64,000 bases of DNA from Pseudomonas nunensis (GTDB lineage Bacteria > Pseudomonadota > Gammaproteobacteria > Pseudomonadales > Pseudomonadaceae). Where the stretch lies: the NCBI RefSeq assembly GCF_024296925.1, contig NZ_CP101125.1, positions 5,706,501 to 5,770,500 of the forward strand, read 5' to 3'. Under the pieces are notes generated by a model. The model was not told the DNA's origin and did no database searches. It saw nothing but the letters and a program-made list of their open reading frames with translations. A program made the position numbers and the translations under genes. Below, piece by piece: positions 29,902 to 39,133 of the stretch. Within the stretch, counting starts at the first letter, position 1. Each line of letters starts with the position of its first letter.

Positions 29902-30702
29902 TCACTGCCCTGCTTGAAGCATCGAAGGGTCGCTTAGTGGGAGCAGCCAGCGCGCCTGACCGTCATCCAGTCCACCACGGCGCGAACGGTCCAGCACCCA
30001 GCCGCGAGCCTCGATTTGCTTGCCCTTCAGCCGTTCCAGCGATCTGACATCGAACTGCCCGAGCACATTGGGTGCAACGCGCAATACAACCGAATCCTGC
30101 AACTCGATCCAAACCCCGCCGCGATTGCGCTGAACCTTGCTCACACGACCACTGAGCACAGCAAAACCGGAGACCTGGATCTGATCCGCTTTCAGCACAG
30201 GTGACTGGCGCCACAGCCCGAGGCCGGCCTGTCGAGCCGCGCGTTCCGCTGATTGCTGGCAACTCACCAAATCGATATTCGGCGCAATCGCGACCTGAAA
30301 ACCGAGGCCTTCGGCGAGCATCTGCGCTTCCAGGTTGGCGCCATTGGCGCTATAGACATGCGCTAAGGTGCGGCCGTAGCGATCCTTGGCCTCTTTACCC
30401 GGCAACAATCCCACCCGGTCATTACTGGCCGCGACCAGCGCTTCGAGGCGTTTGCGCGCCGCCACGGCGAACGGCTCGTCGGTGCGCCCCTGTCGACCCA
30501 GTTCCGGGGTGTTCAAGCCGATCATGCGCACACTGCGGCCATCGCTCAGGCGCAGAGTGTCACCGTCCACCACCCGCTGCACGGTGGCTAGCGTCAAACC
30601 GCTAGGCGCCGGGCAAAAGGCCTGGGCGCCGGAAAGCCAAATCGCAGACACAAAAAAGGCGCCCGCAAGGGACGCCTTTTTCGTTAGCAAGGTAAAGCCC
30701 AT
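29902..30702 (-). CDS. secreted thermonuclease-like protein (SNase domain)
   Basis: 266 residues. There is a signal peptide (KK, then ASLAGAFFVSAIWLSGAQA). The staphylococcal-nuclease core at ~37-170 has VVDGDTLRL, VRMIGLNTPELGRQG and KDRYGRTLAHVY, so the catalytic Arg/Asp/Glu pattern is largely present. A C-terminal ~90 residues look like a second OB-type domain. It probably degrades or binds nucleic acid outside the cytoplasm. It begins 14 bases after rpmE, and the rpmE terminator lies within its signal-peptide codons. Confidence 0.85.
   Translation of the reverse strand: MGFTLLTKKASLAGAFFVSAIWLSGAQAFCPAPSGLTLATVQRVVDGDTLRLSDGRSVRMIGLNTPELGRQGRTDEPFAVAARKRLEALVAASNDRVGLLPGKEAKDRYGRTLAHVYSANGANLEAQMLAEGLGFQVAIAPNIDLVSCQQSAERAARQAGLGLWRQSPVLKADQIQVSGFAVLSGRVSKVQRNRGGVWIELQDSVVLRVAPNVLGQFDVRSLERLKGKQIEARGWVLDRSRRGGLDDGQARWLLPLSDPSMLQAGQ
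30652..30681 (-). terminator. rpmE terminator located inside the nuclease coding region
   Basis: On the minus strand AAAAAGGCGTCCCTTGCGGGCGCC forms a strong stem followed by TTTTTT. It lies 36-65 bases after rpmE and encodes KKASLAGAFF of the downstream signal peptide. Confidence 0.8.
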
Positions 30703-30716
30703 AGGGCTTTGGAACC

Positions 30717-30947
30717 TTACTCTGCTGCAGCAGCAGGTTTCTTGCCGAAGGCACCGAAACGGTCTGCGAAGCGCTGTACACGGCCGCCAGTATCCAGAGT
30801 CTTCTGCTTACCGGTGTAGAACGGGTGGCACTCATTGCATACGTCGATCGCCAGAGGCTTGGCCAGGTTCGAACGAGTTTCGAACTTGTTGCCACAGCTG
30901 CAGGTAACTGCGGTGACTTCGTATGTTGGATGGATATCGGCTTTCAT
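30717..30947 (-). CDS. rpmE: 50S ribosomal protein L31 (zinc form)
   Basis: 76 residues. Cys16, Cys18, Cys37 and Cys40 (CSC and CNEC) make it the zinc-binding C+ type, which is often a zinc reserve exchanged for a C- paralogue under zinc starvation. The C-terminal GKKPAAAAE tail is slightly longer than usual. priA lies divergent upstream, as in many gammaproteobacteria. Confidence 0.97.
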   Translation of the reverse strand: MKADIHPTYEVTAVTCSCGNKFETRSNLAKPLAIDVCNECHPFYTGKQKTLDTGGRVQRFADRFGAFGKKPAAAAE

Positions 30948-31100
30948 GGTGTATTCCTCGGGCTAGCGTGCCGCCACTCAACACTATTGTTGAATACCGC
31001 ACGTAATTAGGCCGCGGATTCTACCAGACAATGACAATCACGCAAGCTGTCCCTTCTACCGACCGTCTGCTAGGCTCCCGACCCAAAGCACACTCAACCT

Positions 31101-31187
31101 GTGGGAGCGGGCTTGCTCGCGAAGGCGGTGTGTCAGCCACTCAGATGTTGAATGACAGTCCGCTTTCGCGAGCAAGCCCGCTCCCAC
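31101..31187. repeat. REP pair between rpmE and priA
   Basis: Arms GTGGGAGCGGGCTTGCTCGC and GCGAGCAAGCCCGCTCCCAC enclose a ~47-base middle. It ends about 50 bases before the priA start. Confidence 0.88.
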
Positions 31188-31238
31188 AGGTATGTGCGCA
31201 GCCTTTCATTTATTGCCCGTCCAAAGAGAATCCCCCGC

Positions 31239-33458
31239 GTGCCCGACGCCATTTTGCGCCTCGCCCTGCCCTCGCCGCTGCGCCGCCTGTTCGATTACCG
31301 TGCCCCGGCCGGGGTCCTGCGCGCCCAGTTGCAACCGGGCATGCGCTTGCGGGTGCCGTTTGGTCGGCGGGAGATGATCGGCATTCTGGTAGAAGTCACC
31401 GACACCAGCGAAGTCCCGGTGGAAAAGCTCAAACCAGCCCTGGCCCTGCTCGATGCCACGCCACCACTGCCGCCCGCGCTGTTCAAGCTGTGCCTGTGGA
31501 CGTCCCAGTATTACCAGCACAGCCTCGGCGACACCTTGAGCTGGGCGCTGCCGGTATTACTGCGCCAGGGTGAATTGGCTGAAGCACGCCAGGAACGGTT
31601 CTGGTCGGCAGCGCCCGGCGCCAGCCTCGATGATCCGCGCATTGCCCGCGCCCCGCGTCAGCGAGAAGCCCTGGCGACGTTGGCCCAGCATCCCCACGGC
31701 GTGGCCCATCAGTTGCTGAGCAAACTGATGCTGAGCAAAGACAGTCTCGACCTGCTGCTGGCCAAGGACCTGGTGCAAGTGGAAATCCGCAAGCACGCAC
31801 CCGACGCCCGCCATGAGCATTGGCTGGCCCAGCCGGAGTTGCCGCTCAACCCGGAACAACGCGCCGCTTATGAAGCAATCCGCGCCGGGTTCGACAGTTA
31901 TCACGCGTTCCTGCTCGCGGGCGTCACCGGCAGCGGCAAGACCGAAGTCTATTTGCAACTGATCCGCGAAACCCTTGAGGCCGGCAAGCAAGCGCTGGTG
32001 CTGATCCCGGAGATCAACCTAGGCCCGCAAACCCTGGCGCGCTTCGAGCAGCGCTTCAATGCACGCATTGCGCTGATCCACTCGGCGGTCAACGATCGCG
32101 AACGCCTGGAAGCCTGGCTTGCCGCCCGGGACGGCGACGCCGACATTATTATCGGCACTCGTTCGGCACTGTTCACGCCGATGAAAAACCCCGGCCTGAT
32201 CATCATCGACGAAGAGCACGACGGCTCTTATAAGCAGCAGGAAGGCCTGCGCTATCACGCCCGGGATCTGGCGCTGGTCCGCGCGCGGCAGGAAAACATC
32301 CCGATCGTGCTCGGATCCGCCACGCCTTCGCTGGAAAGCCTGCACAACGCCTACACCGGGCGTTACGGCCTCCTACGTCTGAATGAGCGTGCGGGTGGCG
32401 CCAAGCAACCGCGATTCCTGCGTCTGGATGTGAAAAGTCGCCCGCTGGACAGCGGTATTTCCGGGCCGATGCAGCAAGCCATCGGCCAGACCCTGGCGGC
32501 TGGCCAGCAAGTCCTGGTCTTTCTCAACCGCCGTGGCTTCGCGCCGACCCTGCTTTGCCACGATTGCGGCTGGATGTCCGAATGCCAGCGCTGCGATGCG
32601 CGGATGACCGTGCACCAGCGCTCCGGCGAATTGCGCTGCCACCACTGCGGCTACGTCGAGCGCGTGCCCCGGCATTGCCCGAAATGCGGCAAGGTCGATT
32701 TGCGACCCGTGGGTGCCGGCACCGAGCGTGCCGAGGAACGCTTGGCGATCCTGTTCCCGGATGTGCCGGTGCTGCGGGTTGACCGCGACAGCACCTCGCG
32801 CAAGGACGCGATGAATCAGCTGTTCGCGACAATTCAGAAAGGCCAGCCGTGCATTCTGGTCGGCACACAGATGCTTGCCAAAGGGCACCACTTTCCCCGG
32901 GTGACGCTGGTGTCGATTCTCGATGCCGACGGCGGGCTGTTCTCTGGCGACTTCCGCGCCAGCGAGCGCATGGCGCAGTTGATCGTCCAGGTCGCCGGCC
33001 GCGCAGGTCGGGCCGAAGAGCCGGGGCGAGTGATCATCCAGACCCACTTGGCCGACCATCCATTGCTGGTGCAACTGACAGAACAGGGTTACTTCGCCTT
33101 TGCCGAACAGGCTTTGAGCGAGCGTCGCGCCGCCGGTCTGCCGCCGTTTGCGCATCTGGCGCTGCTGCGAGCCGAAGCGCACAAACCGGGGCAAGCTGAA
33201 GGTTTTCTCGATGAAGCGTGCAGCGAGGCGGAACGATTGCTGGCCGAGCAGAATCTGAGCGGTATCGAGTTGCTCGGGCCGGTGCCAGCACCGATGGAGC
33301 GTCGGGCCGGGCGTTATCGCGCGCAATTGTTGTTGCAGGCGACAGCGCGGGCGCCACTGCATCGGTTGCTGAGCAGTTGGTTGCTGGCGCTGGAGCAGAT
33401 GCCGAGTGGGCGGGCGGTGCGCTGGTCTTTGGATGTTGATCCTGTGGATTTATATTGA
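31239..33458 (+). CDS. priA: primosomal protein N' (replication restart helicase PriA)
   Basis: 739 residues, the family length from GTG 31239. A 3'-5' helicase that reloads the replisome at stalled forks. It has an N-terminal DNA-binding domain, Walker A GVTGSGKTEVYLQL and DEEH helicase motifs. Paired zinc cysteines follow (LLCHDCGWMSECQRCDARM, LRCHHCGYVERVPRHCPKCG), then the C-terminal helicase lobe with QVAGRAGRAE. The frame is open well upstream through the REP, but that part is not protein-like. It lies divergent from rpmE. Confidence 0.96.
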   Translation: MPDAILRLALPSPLRRLFDYRAPAGVLRAQLQPGMRLRVPFGRREMIGILVEVTDTSEVPVEKLKPALALLDATPPLPPALFKLCLWTSQYYQHSLGDTLSWALPVLLRQGELAEARQERFWSAAPGASLDDPRIARAPRQREALATLAQHPHGVAHQLLSKLMLSKDSLDLLLAKDLVQVEIRKHAPDARHEHWLAQPELPLNPEQRAAYEAIRAGFDSYHAFLLAGVTGSGKTEVYLQLIRETLEAGKQALVLIPEINLGPQTLARFEQRFNARIALIHSAVNDRERLEAWLAARDGDADIIIGTRSALFTPMKNPGLIIIDEEHDGSYKQQEGLRYHARDLALVRARQENIPIVLGSATPSLESLHNAYTGRYGLLRLNERAGGAKQPRFLRLDVKSRPLDSGISGPMQQAIGQTLAAGQQVLVFLNRRGFAPTLLCHDCGWMSECQRCDARMTVHQRSGELRCHHCGYVERVPRHCPKCGKVDLRPVGAGTERAEERLAILFPDVPVLRVDRDSTSRKDAMNQLFATIQKGQPCILVGTQMLAKGHHFPRVTLVSILDADGGLFSGDFRASERMAQLIVQVAGRAGRAEEPGRVIIQTHLADHPLLVQLTEQGYFAFAEQALSERRAAGLPPFAHLALLRAEAHKPGQAEGFLDEACSEAERLLAEQNLSGIELLGPVPAPMERRAGRYRAQLLLQATARAPLHRLLSSWLLALEQMPSGRAVRWSLDVDPVDLY

Positions 33459-33469
33459 AAGATCGCCAC

Positions 33470-33545
33470 CGCGTGTAGGAGCGAGGCTTGCCCGCGATAG
33501 GGCCCTTGAGATTGCCATCGCGGGCAAGCCTCGCTCCTACACGCG
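33470..33545. repeat. REP pair (GTAGGAGCGAGGCTTGCCCGC type)
   Basis: Long arms CGCGTGTAGGAGCGAGGCTT... and its mirror ending CCTACACGCG lie 12 bases after priA. This is the second REP flavour of the window, shared with 54.8 and 56.6 kb. Confidence 0.85.
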
Positions 33546-33680
33546 ATGGCGGCCTAATTGTCACCACATATCCATAACCTGCCCGCTATAGTTGGCAAGC
33601 ACGTCTATGCCACGGATAATGCCCAGTTTTTCCACTAGCGCATCCAGGCGCCGCCGCGCTTGCGGTCGAAAGAGAACACC

Positions 33681-35417
33681 ATGAAAGACACCATTCGCCA
33701 GCTGATCCAACAAGCCATCACCCAACTCGTCAACGAAGGTGTGTTGCCTGAAGGCCTGTCGCCGGCGATCCAGGTGGAAAACTCCCGCGACAAGAAGAAC
33801 GGCGACTTCGCCAGCAATATCGCGATGATGCTGGCCAAACCGGCAGGCATGAAGCCTCGCGACCTGGCCGAGAAAATCATCGCCGCCCTGCCGGCTGACG
33901 AAAACGTCACCAAGACCGAAATCGCCGGCCCGGGCTTCCTGAACTTCTTCCAGAACACCCAAGCCTTGGCCGCGCGCCTGGACGCCGCCCTGGCCGACGA
34001 CCATGTCGGTGTGCGCAAGGCTGGCCCGGTGCAGCGCACTGTGGTTGATCTGTCCGCACCCAACCTGGCCAAAGAGATGCACGTCGGCCACTTGCGCTCG
34101 ACCATCATCGGCGACGGCGTGGCGCGGGTGCTGGAGTTCCTCGGCGACACCGTGATCCGCCAGAACCACGTGGGCGACTGGGGCACCCAGTTCGGCATGC
34201 TGATGGCGTACCTGCAAGAAAACCCGATCACCAGCGACGAGCTGTCGGACCTGGAAAACTTCTACCGCGCCGCCAAGCAGCGCTTCGACGGCTCTGAAGA
34301 GTTCGCCGACCGCGCCCGTGGCCTGGTGGTCAAGCTGCAGGCCGGTGACGCCGAGTGCCTGGCGCTGTGGTCGCGCTTCCGCGATATCTCGCTGTCCCAC
34401 TGCCAGGCGATTTACGAACAACTGAACGTCAAACTGACCATGGCCGACGTGATGGGCGAAAGCGCCTATAACGATGATCTGATCAACGTGGTCAACGACC
34501 TCAAGGCTGCCGGCCTGCTGGTCGAGAGCAACGGCGCCCAGTGCGTGTTCCTCGACGAATTCAAGAACGCCGACGGCGACCCGCTGCCAGTGATCATCGT
34601 CAAGGCTGACGGCGGCTACCTCTACGCCACCACCGACCTGGCGGCTGTGCGTTATCGCAGCGGCAAACTGAAGGCTGATCGCGCGCTGTACTTCGTCGAC
34701 CAGCGTCAGGCCCTGCACTTCCAGCAAGTGTTCCAGGTCGCGCGCCTGGCCGGTTTCGTCACGCACCCGATGGAAATGGAGCACATGGGCTTCGGCACCA
34801 TGAACGGCGCCGACGGCCGTCCGTTCAAGACCCGTGATGGCGGCACCGTGAAACTGGTGGACCTGCTGAACGAAGCCAAGGACCGTGCCTACACCCTGGT
34901 GAAAGAGAAGAACCCGGAGCTGGCCGAAGACGATCTGCGCAACATCGCCAAGGTCGTGGGCATTGGCGCGGTGAAATACGCCGACCTCTCGAAGCATCGC
35001 ACCAGTGACTACAGCTTCAACTTCGACCAGATGCTGAACTTCGAAGGCAACACCGCGCCGTACTTGCTTTATGCCTACACCCGCGTGGCCGGCGTGTTCC
35101 GCAAGCTCGGCAAGGACTTCAGCGAAGTCGAAGGCCAGATCGTCCTTGAAGCCGCGCACGAACATGAACTGGCGGCCAAACTGGCACAATTCGGCGAAGT
35201 GCTGAACAGCGTTTCCGACAAAGGAACGCCGCACATCCTGTGCACCTACCTGTACGATGTCGCCGGCCTGTTCTCCAGCTTCTACGAGAACTGCCCGATC
35301 CTCACTGCCGACACCCCGGCGCAAATGCAAAGCCGTCTGCGCCTTGCCGCGCTGACCGGTCGCACACTCAAGCAAGGCCTGGAACTCTTGGGTCTGGAAA
35401 CTCTGGAGCGTATGTAA
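33681..35417 (+). CDS. argS: arginyl-tRNA synthetase
   Basis: 578 residues. A class I synthetase with the ArgRS N-terminal additional domain ([11 protein letters not shown]...), a HIGH-type motif [12 protein letters not shown], and the C-terminal anticodon domain ([14 protein letters not shown]... [16 protein letters not shown]). The KMSKS position reads [11 protein letters not shown], the non-canonical form common in ArgRS. The ATG follows AAGAGA. ftsN starts 2 bases after its stop. Confidence 0.97.
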   Translation: MKDTIRQLIQQAITQLVNEGVLPEGLSPAIQVENSRDKKNGDFASNIAMMLAKPAGMKPRDLAEKIIAALPADENVTKTEIAGPGFLNFFQNTQALAARLDAALADDHVGVRKAGPVQRTVVDLSAPNLAKEMHVGHLRSTIIGDGVARVLEFLGDTVIRQNHVGDWGTQFGMLMAYLQENPITSDELSDLENFYRAAKQRFDGSEEFADRARGLVVKLQAGDAECLALWSRFRDISLSHCQAIYEQLNVKLTMADVMGESAYNDDLINVVNDLKAAGLLVESNGAQCVFLDEFKNADGDPLPVIIVKADGGYLYATTDLAAVRYRSGKLKADRALYFVDQRQALHFQQVFQVARLAGFVTHPMEMEHMGFGTMNGADGRPFKTRDGGTVKLVDLLNEAKDRAYTLVKEKNPELAEDDLRNIAKVVGIGAVKYADLSKHRTSDYSFNFDQMLNFEGNTAPYLLYAYTRVAGVFRKLGKDFSEVEGQIVLEAAHEHELAAKLAQFGEVLNSVSDKGTPHILCTYLYDVAGLFSSFYENCPILTADTPAQMQSRLRLAALTGRTLKQGLELLGLETLERM

Positions 35418-35418
35418 G

Positions 35419-36126
35419 TTGGCTGCCAAGAAAAAACCTGCACCCAAGCGCGGCGCCAGTCGTTACACCGCTCCTGCCAAGCAGCCGATTCCGGGCTGGC
35501 TGTGGATGGCCATCGGCCTGACGGTCGGCGCCTTCATCGTGTTCCTGATGAAACTGGAGCCGGGCAAGGGCAGCGAAAGCGTCAAGCGCGAAAAAATCGA
35601 ACAACAGAAAGCCACCAAGATCGCCGAGGCCAACAAGACTCCGCCGAGTCCGACGCAACCGGTGAAGCCGAAGTACGACTTCTACACCTTGCTGCCGGAA
35701 TCGGAAGTGATCGTGCCGCCAGACGCGGTACCGGAAAAAACCCTGCCGACACCACAAGTGCCGACCGTGCCGACGACCCCGGTGACGCCGGAGCAGGCGG
35801 CGAAGATCGACACCGCGCGGGCGCAGGCAGCGCTGGCGGGGATTACTCCGCCACCACCGCCGCCGGTTTCCAAAGCGGCGCCAGTGACCAAGTTCTTCTT
35901 GCAGGCCGGTTCGTTCCGCAAGGAAGCCGATGCCGACAAGGTACGTGCGCAGATCATCTTGCTCGGTCAGGCGGTGGCGGTTGAGTCCGGCATGGTCAAG
36001 GACGAGACCTGGTATCGCGTATTGGTCGGGCCGTTCAGCAACCGCGAACAACTGACCACGGCGCAGAAACAACTGGCCGGCAGCGGTTTCAGCAACCTGT
36101 TGTTACAACAACGCCAGAGCCGCTGA
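35419..36126 (+). CDS. ftsN: cell division protein FtsN-like (SPOR domain)
   Basis: 235 residues starting with TTG immediately after argS. A basic cytoplasmic tail (AAKKKPAPKRGASRYTAP) is followed by one membrane segment (~28-46, GWLWMAIGLTVGAFIVFLMK), a Pro-rich linker and a C-terminal SPOR domain (KFFLQAGSFRKEADADKVRA... WYRVLVGPFSNREQL). The position before hslVU is the same as E. coli ftsN-hslV-hslU, which supports the name. FtsN activates septal peptidoglycan synthesis. Confidence 0.88.
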   Translation: MAAKKKPAPKRGASRYTAPAKQPIPGWLWMAIGLTVGAFIVFLMKLEPGKGSESVKREKIEQQKATKIAEANKTPPSPTQPVKPKYDFYTLLPESEVIVPPDAVPEKTLPTPQVPTVPTTPVTPEQAAKIDTARAQAALAGITPPPPPPVSKAAPVTKFFLQAGSFRKEADADKVRAQIILLGQAVAVESGMVKDETWYRVLVGPFSNREQLTTAQKQLAGSGFSNLLLQQRQSR

Positions 36127-36149
36127 TTTAGCAGAAATACTCTGTCTTT

Positions 36150-36280
36150 GTGGCGAGGGAGCTTGCTCCCGCTGGAGTGCGCAGCACTCCCAAACCCGGC
36201 AACCGCGATCCATCAGACAGACCGCGATGGCCGGGTTTACGACTGCTGCGCAGCCGAACGGGAGCAAGCTCCCTCGCCAC
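36150..36280. repeat. REP pair (GTGGCGAGGGAGC type) with an internal hairpin
   Basis: Arms GTGGCGAGGGAGCTTGCTCCCG and CGGGAGCAAGCTCCCTCGCCAC enclose a ~90-base middle. That middle contains its own pairing, AAACCCGGCAACCGCG with CGCGATGGCCGGGTTT, so the whole unit can fold as a long cruciform. Confidence 0.85.
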
Positions 36281-36415
36281 AGAGATTCACCTACACCCTC
36301 CTTCGCAATTGACACACCGCTCGTCCCCTCTCCCGCCCCGCAGTTGAAAAATTCTCCACCACCCCCATATGAGTTGGCATAAGGCATTTTCGCCCCGCTG
36401 CGTGGAGACTCTCCC

Positions 36416-36946
36416 TTGACCACCATCGTTTCAGTTCGCCGCCACGGCAAAGTCGTCATGGGCGGCGACGGCCAGGTTTCTCTCGGCAATACCGTGATGA
36501 AAGGCAACGCGAAGAAAGTTCGTCGCCTGTACCACGGCCAGGTCATCGCCGGTTTTGCCGGGGCCACCGCCGACGCCTTCACCCTGTTCGAGCGTTTTGA
36601 AGGCCAACTCGAAAAACACCAGGGTCACCTGGTTCGCGCGGCCGTCGAACTCGCCAAAGAATGGCGCACCGACCGTTCCCTGAGCCGCCTCGAAGCCATG
36701 CTCGCGGTCGCCAACAAAGACGCCTCCCTGATCATCACCGGCAACGGTGACGTGGTCGAACCCGAAGAAGGCCTGATCGCCATGGGTTCCGGCGGCGGTT
36801 ACGCTCAAGCGGCAGCCAGTGCCTTGCTGAAGAAGACCGATCTGTCGGCCCGGGAAATCGTCGAAACCGCGCTCGGCATCGCCGGCGACATCTGTGTATT
36901 CACCAACCACACCTTCACCATTGAGGAGCAGGACCTCGCCGAGTAA
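36416..36946 (+). CDS. hslV: ATP-dependent protease peptidase subunit HslV
   Basis: 176 residues with a TTG start. The mature N-terminal catalytic threonine follows it ([21 protein letters not shown]), and [13 protein letters not shown] is the conserved late motif. It forms a double hexamer and degrades unfolded proteins delivered by HslU. hslU follows after 54 bases. The upstream region contains CCCCCATATG...TTGGCATAAGG, possibly a heat-shock-type promoter; I could not confirm it. Confidence 0.96.
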   Translation: MTTIVSVRRHGKVVMGGDGQVSLGNTVMKGNAKKVRRLYHGQVIAGFAGATADAFTLFERFEGQLEKHQGHLVRAAVELAKEWRTDRSLSRLEAMLAVANKDASLIITGNGDVVEPEEGLIAMGSGGGYAQAAASALLKKTDLSAREIVETALGIAGDICVFTNHTFTIEEQDLAE

Positions 36947-37000
36947 GCCTGTTTCGGCCCAGTGCCACGGCTCGCTTTTGACAGAGGACCGCCAATTACT

Positions 37001-38341
37001 ATGTCCATGACTCCCCGTGAAATCGTCCACGAACTCAATCGCCATATCATCGGCCAGGACGATGCCAAGCGCGCCGTCGCCATCGCGCTGCGTAACCGCT
37101 GGCGCCGGATGCAGCTGCCGGAAGAGCTGCGTGTTGAAGTAACACCAAAGAACATCCTGATGATCGGCCCGACCGGTGTCGGTAAAACCGAAATCGCCCG
37201 GCGCCTGGCAAAACTGGCCAACGCGCCGTTCATCAAGGTCGAAGCGACCAAGTTCACCGAAGTCGGCTATGTCGGCCGTGACGTCGAATCGATCATTCGT
37301 GACCTCGCAGACGCCGCGATCAAGCTGCTGCGCGAACAGGAAATGACCAAGGTTCGCCACCGCGCCGAAGACGCCGCCGAAGACCGTATTCTCGACGCGC
37401 TGCTGCCACCGCCACGCATGGGTTTCAGCAACGAGGACTCGGCCTCCGCGTCCGACTCCAACACCCGTCAGCTGTTCCGCAAGCGCTTGCGTGAAGGGCA
37501 GCTGGATGACAAAGAGATCGAAATCGAAATCGCCGAAGTGGCGGGTGTCGATATCTCCGCGCCGCCGGGCATGGAAGAGATGACCAACCAGTTGCAGAGC
37601 CTGTTTGCCAACATGGGCAAGGGCAAGAAAAAATCGCGCAAGCTCAAGGTCAAGGAAGCGCTGAAACTGGTGCGTGACGAAGAAGCCGGGCGCCTGGTCA
37701 ACGAAGAAGAGTTGAAGGCCAAGGCCTTGGAAGCGGTCGAGCAGCACGGCATCGTGTTTATCGACGAAATCGACAAGGTCGCCAAGCGCGGCAACTCCGG
37801 TGGCGTCGATGTGTCCCGTGAAGGTGTGCAGCGTGACTTGCTGCCGCTGATCGAAGGCTGCACCGTCAACACCAAGCTGGGCATGGTCAAGACTGACCAC
37901 ATCCTGTTCATTGCCTCCGGTGCGTTCCACCTGAGCAAGCCGAGTGATCTGGTGCCTGAGCTGCAAGGTCGCCTGCCGATCCGCGTTGAACTGAAGGCGC
38001 TGACCCCGGAAGACTTCGAGCGCATTCTCAGCGAACCGCACGCGTCGCTCACCGAGCAATATTGCGCACTGCTGAAAACCGAAGGCCTGGCGATCGAATT
38101 CCAGCCGGACGGGATCAAGCGCATCGCCGAGATCGCCTGGCAGGTCAACGAGAAAACCGAGAACATCGGCGCCCGTCGCCTGCACACGCTGCTTGAGCGT
38201 CTGCTGGAAGAGGTGTCGTTCAGCGCCGGTGATCTGGCCAGCGCGCATGACGACAAGGTGATCCTGATCGACGCCGACTACGTCAACAGCCACCTCGGCG
38301 AATTGGCGCAGAACGAAGACCTGTCCCGTTATATCCTGTAA
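37001..38341 (+). CDS. hslU: HslU ATPase subunit of the HslVU protease
   Basis: 446 residues. An AAA+ unfoldase with the N-terminal [20 protein letters not shown], Walker [10 protein letters not shown], the GYVGRD pore loop, an I-domain (~110-240), Walker [10 protein letters not shown] and sensor regions GRLPIRVEL and [16 protein letters not shown]. It ends with DLSRYIL, the tail type that inserts into HslV to activate it. ATG 37001 gives the usual MSMTPREIV. Confidence 0.97.
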   Translation: MSMTPREIVHELNRHIIGQDDAKRAVAIALRNRWRRMQLPEELRVEVTPKNILMIGPTGVGKTEIARRLAKLANAPFIKVEATKFTEVGYVGRDVESIIRDLADAAIKLLREQEMTKVRHRAEDAAEDRILDALLPPPRMGFSNEDSASASDSNTRQLFRKRLREGQLDDKEIEIEIAEVAGVDISAPPGMEEMTNQLQSLFANMGKGKKKSRKLKVKEALKLVRDEEAGRLVNEEELKAKALEAVEQHGIVFIDEIDKVAKRGNSGGVDVSREGVQRDLLPLIEGCTVNTKLGMVKTDHILFIASGAFHLSKPSDLVPELQGRLPIRVELKALTPEDFERILSEPHASLTEQYCALLKTEGLAIEFQPDGIKRIAEIAWQVNEKTENIGARRLHTLLERLLEEVSFSAGDLASAHDDKVILIDADYVNSHLGELAQNEDLSRYIL

Positions 38342-38369
38342 GCCATACTTACGGGCAAACGCGGACCCT

Positions 38370-38457
38370 GTGGGAGCGGGCTTGCTCGCGAAGAGGGCGT
38401 AACATTCAACATCAATGTTGGGTGTTACACCGCTTTCGCGAGCAAGCCCGCTCCCAC
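38370..38457. repeat. REP pair after hslU
   Basis: Arms GTGGGAGCGGGCTTGCTCGC and GCGAGCAAGCCCGCTCCCAC surround an inner GTAACATTCAACAT/ATGTTGGGTGTTAC pairing. Confidence 0.88.
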
Positions 38458-38496
38458 ATTTGAACCGAGGTCTCCCACACAGACGGACTCCAGGTC

Positions 38497-38874
38497 ATGA
38501 CCCAACTCCCCACCGACATCAAGCTGCACAAAGCCTCGAAAACCCTGTCGCTGAAATACGCGTCCGGCGAGGAATTTCACCTGCCCGCCGAGTTCTTGCG
38601 CGTGCACTCTCCTTCCGCCGAGGTCCAGGGCCACGGCAAACCTATCCTGCAATTTGGCAAGATCGCCGTTGGCCTGAGCAAGGTAGAACCGGCCGGTCAG
38701 TACGCACTGAAATTGACCTTCGATGACGGCCACGACAGCGGCCTGTTCACTTGGGAATATCTCTATCAGTTGGCGGTGCGCCAAGAGGATCTCTGGAACG
38801 ATTATCTTGCCGAGCTCAAAGCGGCCGGCAAAACCCGCGATCCGAGCCAGTCCGTCGTCAAGCTGATGCTCTAG
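38497..38874 (+). CDS. DUF971 protein (gamma-butyrobetaine hydroxylase-like N-terminal domain)
   Basis: 125 residues. The sequence IKLHKASKTLSLKYASGEEFHLPAEFLRVHSPSAE... GLFTWEYLYQLA matches DUF971, a small beta domain also found at the N-terminus of gamma-butyrobetaine hydroxylases. Stand-alone copies are widespread in proteobacteria and have no settled role. Its usual partner position between hslU and the pha genes is kept here. Start ATG 38497 follows GGACTCCAGGTC. Confidence 0.85.
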   Translation: MTQLPTDIKLHKASKTLSLKYASGEEFHLPAEFLRVHSPSAEVQGHGKPILQFGKIAVGLSKVEPAGQYALKLTFDDGHDSGLFTWEYLYQLAVRQEDLWNDYLAELKAAGKTRDPSQSVVKLML

Positions 38875-39133
38875 GTCAGGCCTCTTGCTCTTTAGAGGGC
38901 ATTTTCTAATTTCATCTGTTTGAATGCTCCGCTGCGGCGTCGAGGATCGGCCCGCTTGCGAAAAAAATTAAACTCGGGTAACCAATGGAACTGGCAAGTT
39001 CCCTGCAGTGCTCGTTGTGTTGAAAAAGCAGCGATGCAGTATTAACGGTCACCCGAGCAGCAGTACCTGGTATTGGTTGTGTGACTACACGGCTGGGCCC
39101 GGGTACTCGTCTCAGGACAATGGAGCGTCGTAG
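38875..39133. promoter_or_regulatory. phaC1: phaC1 promoter region
   Basis: A 259-base spacer before the PHA synthase operon. The left part contains an AT-rich stretch and a TTTAGAGGGCATTTTC element. The right part holds the -24/-12 candidate listed separately and a leader of about 115 bases. Only the sigma-54 match is specific enough to name. Confidence 0.55.
38991..39007 (+). promoter_or_regulatory. phaC1: candidate sigma-54 (-24/-12) promoter of phaC1
   Basis: CTGGCAAGTTCCCTGCA fits YTGGCACGrNNNTTGCW, with the GG and GC doublets at the required spacing. Two changes fall at less conserved positions. An RpoN-type promoter upstream of phaC1 has been proposed in P. aeruginosa. Confidence 0.55.

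Noticed and set aside
33900..34900. Loss of KMSKS in argS as a defect
   Set aside because: Many bacterial arginyl-tRNA synthetases lack the canonical motif; the gene is otherwise complete.
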